From NCBI GenBank assembly GCA_946539625.1, contig CAMNHT010000054.1, forward strand, positions 1 through 7,827: a stretch of 7,827 nt of DNA, read 5' to 3'. The notes beneath the pieces are model-generated. The model had not been told where the DNA came from. It worked only from the letters and a program-made list of their open reading frames with translations, and made no database searches. A program made the position numbers and the translations under genes. This stretch comes from an uncultured Clostridia bacterium. GTDB taxonomy: Bacteria > Bacillota_A > Clostridia > Christensenellales > CAG-138. This document shows, piece after piece, positions 1 through 5,978 of the stretch; positions within the stretch are counted from its first letter, which is position 1, and each line of letters begins with the position of its first letter.

Positions 1-1380
1 ACGGTCATGCAGGAAGCGCTCGAAAAGTGGGACGTCAATCTGTTCCGCGATCTTTTGCCGGAGATTTACGACATCATCTGGCGCATCAACACCAAGCTCT
101 GCGGCGAGATCATGGCACGGGGGCTTGCGTGCGAACCGTACGCGATCGTATCGAACAACATCATCCGCATGGCGAACCTTGCCGTGTACGTTTCGAGCTA
201 CGTCAACGGCGTCGCGGAGATCCACACGCAGATCCTGAAGAACGACGTTCTGAAGATCTGGTACGACATCTATCCGGAACGCTTCCAGAACAAGACGAAC
301 GGCATTACGCAGCGCCGCTGGCTGGGACTGTGCAATCCTGAGCTCAGTAAGTACATCACCGAACGCATCGGCGGCGGCTGGATCACCGATCTCGAACAGC
401 TCAAGGGACTGAAACAATTCTTAAGCGACGCGGACGTCGACGAGTTCATCGCGGTCAAACGCGAAAAGAAACGTCAGCTCCGTCAGCTTATCAAAGCGCG
501 CGAGGGCGTCGATCTGCCTGAATCGTTCTGCTTCGACGTGCAGGTCAAGCGCATGCATGAATACAAGCGCCAGCTTCTGAATGCGTTCGCGATCATGGAC
601 ATCTATTACGGCATCAAGGACGGCCGCATCAAGGACTTTACACCGACCGCGTTCATCTTCGGCGCAAAGGCGGCGCCCGGGTATCTCCGCGCAAAGGCGG
701 CGATGAAGTACATCAACGAGATCGCCAACAAGATCAACAACGATCCGGACGTAAAGGATCTGATGCGCGTTGTATTTGTGCATAACTACAACTGCTCCTA
801 TGCGGAGCACATCATTCCGGCTGCGGATATTTCCGAGCAGATCTCTCCCGCGGGCACCGAGGCAAGCGGCACGGGCAACATGAAGCTGATGCTGAACGGC
901 GCGGTCACGCTCGGCACATTCGACGGCGCAAACGTCGAGATCGTGCAGGAAGCGGGCGAGGAGAACAACTACGTATTCGGCTACAGCGTCGACGATCTCA
1001 ACGCGCTGCGTCCGCACTACAACCCGAAGGCGATTTACGACTATGAGCCGCGCGTGCGGCGCGTCGTCGATTCGCTGATCGACGGTACGTTCTCCGACAA
1101 CGGCACCGGCGTGTTCACCGATCTGCACCGCTCGCTGCTGTTCGGCAGCAGCTGGCAGAAGCCGGACTACTACTTTGTTCTGCAGGAGATGCTGCCGTAT
1201 ATCGACCGCAAGCTCGATGCGCTGAACGACTATAAGGACATCCGCGCATTCACAAGAAAGTGCATCATCAACACGGCAAGCGCAGGCAAGTTCTCGTCCG
1301 ACCGCACGATCCGTCAGTATGCGGACGAGATCTGGCACATCAAGGAACTTCCGCATCACGACGCGATCAAGCTCTGGTAA
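1..1380 (+). CDS. glgP: Glycogen/alpha-glucan phosphorylase, C-terminal 459 residues (5' end outside window)
   Basis: This is a cytoplasmic PLP-dependent enzyme that phosphorolyses alpha-1,4-glucan ends to glucose-1-phosphate (glycosyltransferase family 35). The reading frame is open from base 1, so the gene begins upstream; about 459 of the usual roughly 800 residues are visible. Family signatures appear in order: NGITQRRW (codons 298-321), VQVKRMHEYKRQ (538-573), FGAKAAPGY (658-684), IIPAADISEQIS shortly before 850, and EASGTGNMK (859-885). The lysine at 883-885 is the expected Schiff-base residue for pyridoxal phosphate. GTFDGANVEI follows, and FSSDRTIRQY lies near the C-terminus, as in known phosphorylases. 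The gene ends at TAA and is followed 3 bases later by a strong terminator, so it closes its own transcription unit. No frameshift or missing key residue is seen. The family assignment is very secure; a preference for glycogen over maltodextrin cannot be read from this part. Confidence 0.97.
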   Translation, partial: TVMQEALEKWDVNLFRDLLPEIYDIIWRINTKLCGEIMARGLACEPYAIVSNNIIRMANLAVYVSSYVNGVAEIHTQILKNDVLKIWYDIYPERFQNKTNGITQRRWLGLCNPELSKYITERIGGGWITDLEQLKGLKQFLSDADVDEFIAVKREKKRQLRQLIKAREGVDLPESFCFDVQVKRMHEYKRQLLNAFAIMDIYYGIKDGRIKDFTPTAFIFGAKAAPGYLRAKAAMKYINEIANKINNDPDVKDLMRVVFVHNYNCSYAEHIIPAADISEQISPAGTEASGTGNMKLMLNGAVTLGTFDGANVEIVQEAGEENNYVFGYSVDDLNALRPHYNPKAIYDYEPRVRRVVDSLIDGTFSDNGTGVFTDLHRSLLFGSSWQKPDYYFVLQEMLPYIDRKLDALNDYKDIRAFTRKCIINTASAGKFSSDRTIRQYADEIWHIKELPHHDAIKLW

Positions 1381-1383
1381 AAC

Positions 1384-1421
1384 AACCGGTCGGTTGAAAG
1401 GAATTTCAACTGACCGGTTTT
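1384..1421 (+). terminator. Intrinsic terminator after the phosphorylase gene
   Basis: A 16-base-pair stem (1384-1399 with 1404-1419) contains a single G-U wobble and closes a GGAA tetraloop of GNRA type. It is followed by TTTT and, after CGG, another TTTT. It starts 3 bases after the phosphorylase stop codon. On the opposite strand the T-tract is weaker and no gene points toward it, so it is called for the + strand only. Confidence 0.9.
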
Positions 1422-1582
1422 CGGTTTTCGCCTGAAATACACGGCATTTCCGGGCTGCGGAAACTGCAGGGAGTCAAATGCACCGCACATGCTGCTGCAT
1501 TTTGACGGATTGATCTGAATGAACCTTTTTCGATCCGTTCGTGCGCGCGTCGGCAACGCGCCCGCGGTGTCTATTGACAAAG
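1422..1582. other. Non-coding spacer with small inverted repeats
   Basis: No credible gene is seen here. There is a 6-base-pair hairpin TTTCCG/CGGAAA (1447-1452 with 1458-1463, 5-base loop). A longer inverted repeat pairs GTCAAATGCA (1473-1482) with TGCATTTTGAC (1496-1506), with one bulged T and a 13-base loop. TTGACG (1502-1507) and TTGACA (1574-1579) resemble -35 boxes, but neither has a good -10 at the proper distance. A GC-rich stretch lies at about 1540-1567. The short open frames crossing this region lack a ribosome binding site and recognisable protein features. Confidence 0.5.
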
Positions 1583-1610
1583 AAGCGGAGGCAGGAATGC
1601 TTCCGCTTTT
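1583..1610 (+). terminator. Second terminator-like hairpin with no gene just upstream
   Basis: AAGCGGAGGC (1583-1592) pairs with GCTTCCGCTT (1599-1608) through one G-U wobble and closes a 6-base loop. The T-run is TTTT (1607-1610), and another TTTT lies at 1617-1620. The form is that of a modest intrinsic terminator. It lies about 190 bases beyond the phosphorylase terminator and upstream of the promoter at 1687, so it is either a back-up terminator or the 3' end of an unrecognised short transcript. Confidence 0.5.
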
Positions 1611-1681
1611 CGCGTGTTTTCGGTATCATTTTGGCGAAAACGGAATTTTGTTGCAGTTTAGATACATTTTGGACGCAAATA

Positions 1682-1692
1682 TGTGTTATAAT
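1682..1692 (+). promoter_or_regulatory. Extended -10 promoter for the MoxR-DUF58-transglutaminase operon
   Basis: A perfect TATAAT box (1687-1692) is preceded by TGTGT (1682-1686), which matches the TRTGN extended -10 element of Gram-positive housekeeping promoters. No good -35 hexamer lies 16-18 bases upstream. The predicted transcript start is near 1699, giving a leader of about 40 bases before the ATG at 1740. The poor -35 region overlaps one copy of an imperfect direct repeat (1661-1672), so an activator is possible. Confidence 0.75.
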
Positions 1693-1724
1693 GAGCACAC
1701 AAGTTGGAAAAGTATACCTGTATT

Positions 1725-1731
1725 GGGGGAG
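1725..1731 (+). promoter_or_regulatory. Ribosome binding site that fixes the MoxR start
   Basis: GGGGGAG ends 8 bases before ATG 1740. It favours that ATG over the in-frame TTG at 1704, which would lie only about 5 bases from the predicted transcript start and has no ribosome binding site. Confidence 0.8.
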
Positions 1732-1739
1732 AAAGACCG

Positions 1740-2672
1740 ATGAACGATCCGAAATCCATTCTCGACGAACTGAAAAAGGCTGTTGTCGGCAAGGACAACG
1801 TGCTGATCATGGCGCTTTTAGCGATCCTTGCGCGCGGACATATTCTTTTGGAAGACATTCCCGGCGTCGGAAAGACGACCATGGCGCTTGCGTTCTCAAA
1901 AGCGCTCGGGCTCGAGTATCACCGCGTGCAGTTTACGCCGGACGTTCTGCCGAGCGATATCGTCGGGTTCTCTCTCTATGACCGCGAACGGGGCGAGATG
2001 GTTTATAAGCCCGGCGCGATCCTGTGCAATCTCTTTTTGGCGGACGAGCTGAACCGCGCGACGAGCCGTACACAGTCCGCGCTCCTGGAAGCGATGGAGG
2101 AGGGCAACGTGACCGTGGACGGCGTCACGCATCCGGTTCCCGATCCGTTCGTGGTCATTGCGACGCAGAACCCGGTCGGCGCAAGCGGCACGCAGCTTCT
2201 GCCGGATTCACAGCTCGACCGCTTCATGGTGCGTCTGACGCTCGGCTACCCGCGCCCGACCGATGAACTGGATCTTTTAAGCCGCAAGCAAAAGGGCAAT
2301 CCTCTGGACGACGTGCGCTGCATCGCGGACCGCGAGGGACTGAAACGGATCCGGCTTTCGATTGACAACACGTTCGTCGATAAAAAGATCATGGACTACG
2401 TGATCCGTCTGTCAAACGCAACGCGTGCGCACACCTCGATTCTGCAGGGCGCAAGCCCGCGCGCGTCGATCGCCGTCGTTTCGATGGCAAAGGCGGCGGC
2501 GTGGGTACAGGGACGCGATTACGTTATTCCGAACGACGTCAAACTGATCTATCCGGCGACGATCACGCACCGGCTGATCCTGACCGCCGAAGCCAAAGCG
2601 TCGGGGCAGACCGCGGAAACGATCCTGAACGACGTCATGGCGCATACCGCGCCGCCCGCTGTGCGCGGATGA
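1740..2672 (+). CDS. MoxR family AAA+ ATPase
   Basis: This 310-residue protein has the normal length and full domain plan of a MoxR ATPase. The Walker A loop is PGVGKTT at residues 41-47 (K45), preceded by LLED as in many MoxR proteins of Bacillota. Walker B is LADELNRA with D102 and E103. TQSALLEAMEEG follows at 111-122. Sensor 1 is ATQNP (N144), followed by LLPDSQLDRF at 153-162. The GASPRAS motif at 237-243 is the usual sensor 2/lid signature. MoxR proteins are cytoplasmic ring ATPases with proposed chaperone-like roles in maturing partner proteins, often ones with VWA-like domains. The stop codon overlaps the start of the DUF58 gene by 4 bases, so the two are translationally coupled and probably partners. 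The start at ATG 1740 has a well-spaced GGGGGAG. The family call is secure; the client is inferred from context. Confidence 0.95.
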   Translation: MNDPKSILDELKKAVVGKDNVLIMALLAILARGHILLEDIPGVGKTTMALAFSKALGLEYHRVQFTPDVLPSDIVGFSLYDRERGEMVYKPGAILCNLFLADELNRATSRTQSALLEAMEEGNVTVDGVTHPVPDPFVVIATQNPVGASGTQLLPDSQLDRFMVRLTLGYPRPTDELDLLSRKQKGNPLDDVRCIADREGLKRIRLSIDNTFVDKKIMDYVIRLSNATRAHTSILQGASPRASIAVVSMAKAAAWVQGRDYVIPNDVKLIYPATITHRLILTAEAKASGQTAETILNDVMAHTAPPAVRG

Positions 2673-3622
2673 TTCTCCGACGGCTGACATACGCCGCGAC
2701 GCTCATCGCGGCGGCAGCGCTGCATCTTGCATATGGGCAGTATGTAACATATTACTTACTGCTGTTTTTGCTGTTCCTTCCGATCCTTTCGCTTCTTCTG
2801 AGCCTGCCGGCGATTTTGAGTTCGCGCGCGGAGCTTTCGGGCGGCGCAGACGTACAGCGCGGGCGTCCCTCCAAGGTTAATCTGCGCGTTTCCTGCCGGT
2901 TCTTTCTGCCGCCGGATCTCTATAAAGTTCGCGTCGAGCATCGGAACCTGTTCCTTGCATCTCACGGCACGCAGATCAACGTGCGGATCGACGGGACGAG
3001 GAAACACGAGGAGACGTTCACACCGGATACCGACCGGCTCGGAACGCTCTCGTACCGCATTCGATCGGCACGCGCATGTGATTATCTCGGGCTTTTTGCC
3101 ATCCCGATCAGACGAAGCGGGAAGGTTACGCTCACGGTTTTGCCGAACGCGGAACAGCCCGTGCCGATGCCCGAACTTCTGGAATCTTCCGGCGTCACGC
3201 TGAAACCGAAGCCGCTCGGATTCTCCGAAGAACATGAGCTGCGTCCGTACCGCGAGGGCGATGCGGTGAATCTGATCCATTGGAAGCTGACCGAAAAAAT
3301 GGACGCGCCGATCGTGCGGGAACCGCAGGAGCTGCTCCGCAAAAAAATCGTTCTGTCCATGGACCTGTTCGCGTCGTATCCGGAACAGCAAAGCGTGATC
3401 GAACAGCTCTGCTTTCTTTCCGACCTTCTGATCGGGAACAAGATGCCGTATACGCTGCAATACGGACTGCGCACCGCGCACGTCGACGGGGAGGGCGATC
3501 TGAACCGGTTTTTGAAAGCGCTGCTCTCCGAACCGTGCCGCGATGAAAAAGCGCAGCCGGTCGCCGGCGGGAGCGACACGCTCGTTTGCCGGATCGAGCC
3601 GAAGAAGGAGGTGCGCGCATGA
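2669..3622 (+). CDS. DUF58 domain membrane protein
   Basis: This is a 317-residue protein whose first 50 residues form two hydrophobic helices (about 6-22 and 26-50), which should anchor it in the cytoplasmic membrane. A beta-rich section follows. The DUF58 signature is at 190-218: ELRPYREGDAVNLIHWKL and then PIVREP, matching the family's R-x-Y-x-x-G-D plus IHWK pattern. The segment after it (KKIVLSMDLF, 225-234) resembles the start of the VWA-like fold linked to DUF58. Length is slightly below that of many family members. The ATG at 2669 overlaps the MoxR stop codon (ATGA) and has no strong ribosome binding site of its own, so translation probably depends on MoxR. Its own stop overlaps the next start in the same way. 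DUF58 proteins are commonly encoded beside MoxR ATPases; the biochemical role is unknown. Confidence 0.92.
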   Translation: MILRRLTYAATLIAAAALHLAYGQYVTYYLLLFLLFLPILSLLLSLPAILSSRAELSGGADVQRGRPSKVNLRVSCRFFLPPDLYKVRVEHRNLFLASHGTQINVRIDGTRKHEETFTPDTDRLGTLSYRIRSARACDYLGLFAIPIRRSGKVTLTVLPNAEQPVPMPELLESSGVTLKPKPLGFSEEHELRPYREGDAVNLIHWKLTEKMDAPIVREPQELLRKKIVLSMDLFASYPEQQSVIEQLCFLSDLLIGNKMPYTLQYGLRTAHVDGEGDLNRFLKALLSEPCRDEKAQPVAGGSDTLVCRIEPKKEVRA

Positions 3623-5862
3623 AAAAAAGCGTGAGCATCCTCATCAAAGGCTTCGGCGACGCTGTGCCGATCGCGTGCGGTATGATCGCGTGCACCTGTG
3701 CCATGATGACCGCGTATGAAATCGGTTTTTCCCGTGCGCCGCTGATTCTGTTCTGTATCTTTTCCGCGCTGCTGCTGTCGTTCTGGATGAACGTGTCGAA
3801 ATACGGATTCGGCTTCGGCGCGCTCTTTCTGTCCTTTGTGATCATGCTGTGCGCGTTCCGCATGCAAAGAATGGGCGACGGCGCGGTCTCGCTGATATAC
3901 CGCCTGCTTTGCGAGCTGCCGAAGGGGCTTTCGGGGCTGGTCGATATGGACGCGCTTTCGATCGCGGCGGAAAAAGTCGCGGACCCGGAATCGTGCATTT
4001 CACTCTTTCTGATGCTCGTTGCGGCGTTTTTCGGGTTCATGCTGGCGTTCTCGCTGATCCGCAGCAAAATGGTGATGCTGCCGCTTCTGATCCCGCTTCC
4101 GATGCTGCTTGTCAGTCTCGTCTATACGAACCGTCCGCCCGCGCTGTGGACCATGGCGCTGCTGGCGGTGTACTTCGGATATGCGCTGCTCGGAAACGGG
4201 CTCCGGAAAGGCGATTTCAAGCGGCATGGGCTGTTTGCCGCGATCCTGGCGCCGCTGATGCTTGCACTTGTGCTGCTGATCGCCGCACTGTTTCCGCAAA
4301 AGGATTATGTGCCGCTTTCGGCGGAGCGGCGAAAGGCGTTCTTCTCCGAAATGTTCGGTCCGATCGTCGATGAGGCGATGTCGTGGCTCGGCGTGAAAAA
4401 CCCGCGCAGCGTCGATCTGAGAGACGAAGGCGAGCGCGAAGAGAACGATACAGAGCTGTTTACCGTTTACGCACGAAGGGGCGTGTATCTTTTACGGACG
4501 CATTCCTACGGCGCGTACGAAAACAACCGCTGGAAGAAGGCCGACACATATCAGGGTGAATGGCATTCGATGGAGGCGCTCGGACGCCGGCAGGAGAAGA
4601 CCGACGCGACGATGTGGATCTACGATTCGCTTTCCGGCGAACGGATCGCACCCTATGCGTGGACGGACGAGCCGGCAACGAGCGATCCGGATGAACTGAC
4701 AGGCGTTCCGATCGCGGAAGAGTCGTATATTCGCTCCTACGGGTGGCGGGATTACAGCTGGCGTTATACGTCGAGGTATTCGACTGAGCCCGGCGACGTG
4801 ACAAAGGAAGAGCGCGATTATTACGAAAACTTTGCCTTAAAGCAATATGTGATGCCGGACGGCGAAGAAAAACGCGCGCTTCTGGACATACTGAACGAAG
4901 CGGGGATCAAAGACACGGGCGACGCGCTGGAGACGGCGAAGAACGTTGCCGCGTTCGTACGCGATTCCGGTACGTACACGCTGAAGCCCGGAAACGTTCC
5001 GAGGGGAAAGGATTTCGTTCTGTATTTTCTGACCGAAAACCGTCAGGGCTATTGCGCCCACTTCGCAAGCGCGACGACCGCGCTTTTGCAGGCGCTTGGG
5101 ATTCCGGCGCGGTATACGCTCGGTTATTATGTCGAAATTCCGGAAGAAATGAGCCGCGAGGGCGTGGACGTCACCGGAAACGATGAGCACGCATGGGCAG
5201 AGATATACGTTCTCGGCGTCGGATGGGTTCCGATCGAAAGCACGCCCGGCAGGTATGATACGCAGGAGCCGGATATTTGGCAAACAACAGGCGGGCAGCA
5301 GCCTGCCGCAACGCCGAAGCCTTTGACGACGCCGGAACCGACGCCGGTGCCTACGCCCGAAGCCCCGTCTGAACCGTCGGCGGAGCCGACGCCGGAACCG
5401 ACGGCCGGCGACCCGACGCCGACGCCCGCGACCGAGCCGGAAGAGCCGGAAGAACCGACGCCCGTACCGCAGGGACAGAGCGAAACCGATGATCCTTCAA
5501 CGGACGGCGATGAGATCGGAAAACCGCGCGGAAGCGCGTGGTGGATCCTGATCCCGCTCGTGCCGGCGGCATGGGTCGGAGCAGGCCTTCTGCTCCGCAG
5601 ACGCAGAGAACAGCGCTTCCGCGATCCGAACGTCAGACGCTCGATCCCGGAAATGGCGCATTATCTTGAACGACTGCAGCGCTTCGGCGTGAAGAAGGAT
5701 CCGGACGCCGATGCATGGGCGACCGAAGCGGCGTTTTCGAATCATAAGATGCAGGAGGAGCACAGAGCGCTTCTGAAGCGCGTGCATGCGGCGCAGAGAA
5801 CGGTATATGCCGACAAGCCCGTACTGCGGTTCCTTCTCCGGTGGGTGCTGTATCTGATCTGA
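3619..5862 (+). CDS. Polytopic membrane transglutaminase-like protein (TgpA type)
   Basis: This 747-residue protein has about seven N-terminal hydrophobic helices (roughly 13-33, 40-57, 63-81, 127-147, 151-170, 174-192 and 204-225). An extracytoplasmic region of about 415 residues follows, then a C-terminal helix (641-661), an RRRREQR stop-transfer cluster and a cytoplasmic tail of about 80 residues. The transglutaminase core lies at about 440-550: GYCAHFASATTALLQALGIPAR contributes Cys479 and DEHAWAEIY contributes His524. The third triad position, in WVPIESTPG, is Glu540 where many relatives have Asp. Residues 562-617 are a Thr/Pro/Glu linker. The tail is reminiscent of the DUF4129 segment of TgpA-like proteins, but I am unsure. 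AAGGAGG lies 7 bases before ATG 3619, which overlaps the DUF58 stop (ATGA). The substrate is unknown; the family core can be a protease, transglutaminase or amidase, and a cell-envelope role is inferred. Confidence 0.92.
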   Translation: MKKSVSILIKGFGDAVPIACGMIACTCAMMTAYEIGFSRAPLILFCIFSALLLSFWMNVSKYGFGFGALFLSFVIMLCAFRMQRMGDGAVSLIYRLLCELPKGLSGLVDMDALSIAAEKVADPESCISLFLMLVAAFFGFMLAFSLIRSKMVMLPLLIPLPMLLVSLVYTNRPPALWTMALLAVYFGYALLGNGLRKGDFKRHGLFAAILAPLMLALVLLIAALFPQKDYVPLSAERRKAFFSEMFGPIVDEAMSWLGVKNPRSVDLRDEGEREENDTELFTVYARRGVYLLRTHSYGAYENNRWKKADTYQGEWHSMEALGRRQEKTDATMWIYDSLSGERIAPYAWTDEPATSDPDELTGVPIAEESYIRSYGWRDYSWRYTSRYSTEPGDVTKEERDYYENFALKQYVMPDGEEKRALLDILNEAGIKDTGDALETAKNVAAFVRDSGTYTLKPGNVPRGKDFVLYFLTENRQGYCAHFASATTALLQALGIPARYTLGYYVEIPEEMSREGVDVTGNDEHAWAEIYVLGVGWVPIESTPGRYDTQEPDIWQTTGGQQPAATPKPLTTPEPTPVPTPEAPSEPSAEPTPEPTAGDPTPTPATEPEEPEEPTPVPQGQSETDDPSTDGDEIGKPRGSAWWILIPLVPAAWVGAGLLLRRRREQRFRDPNVRRSIPEMAHYLERLQRFGVKKDPDADAWATEAAFSNHKMQEEHRALLKRVHAAQRTVYADKPVLRFLLRWVLYLI
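5302..5469 (+). repeat. Thr/Pro/Glu-rich linker repeat in the transglutaminase gene
   Basis: Codons for residues 562-617 encode a degenerate TPEP-type run with TP, EP and VP dipeptides. At the DNA level it uses recurring ACGCC and GAACCG units. It separates the extracellular catalytic core from the C-terminal membrane helix, as expected for a wall-spanning or wall-adjacent spacer. Confidence 0.8.
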
Positions 5863-5882
5863 CGTTTTTTTGATCGAAAGGC

Positions 5883-5911
5883 TTGAAAACGCATGGCGGG
5901 TATGGTATAGT
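5883..5911 (+). promoter_or_regulatory. Near-consensus promoter for the NAGPA-like gene
   Basis: TTGAAA (5883-5888) and TATAGT (5906-5911) are separated by exactly 17 bases. TATGG (5901-5905) in front of the -10 box fits the TRTGN extended element. The predicted start near 5918 gives a leader of about 60 bases, which can form a small hairpin CGGAC/GTCCG with a GGAT loop (5943-5956) before the ribosome binding site at 5968-5972. The promoter lies just after the transglutaminase stop codon. Confidence 0.85.
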
Positions 5912-5978
5912 TCACAAGTTGAATGAGGGAAAGACCATTCTCCGGACGGATGTCCGAAAGAACGAACAGGAGCATGAA

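Noticed and set aside
421..1359. Long minus-strand open frame opposite the phosphorylase gene
   Set aside because: It is antisense to a strongly conserved enzyme, and its translation shows no recognisable domain. High GC codon use explains the lack of stops.
1574..1579. Perfect TTGACA as a -35 box
   Set aside because: The hexamer at 17 bases (ATGCTT) is a poor -10, and the spacing region is occupied by the hairpin at 1583-1610.
1704..1739. In-frame upstream TTG start for the MoxR gene
   Set aside because: It lies about 5 bases from the predicted transcript start without a ribosome binding site, whereas ATG 1740 has a well-spaced GGGGGAG and gives the usual MoxR N-terminus.
1519..1743. 74-codon + strand open frame in the spacer before MoxR
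   Set aside because: No ribosome binding site precedes its ATG. It runs through a hairpin and a promoter, and its translation resembles no known protein.
2756..4067. Several overlapping minus-strand open frames
   Set aside because: They lie opposite the DUF58 and transglutaminase genes and lack plausible protein features, so they are reading-frame shadows.
5865..5871. Run of seven T just after the transglutaminase stop, as a terminator
   Set aside because: I find no stable hairpin directly upstream of it, so readthrough into the next unit remains likely.
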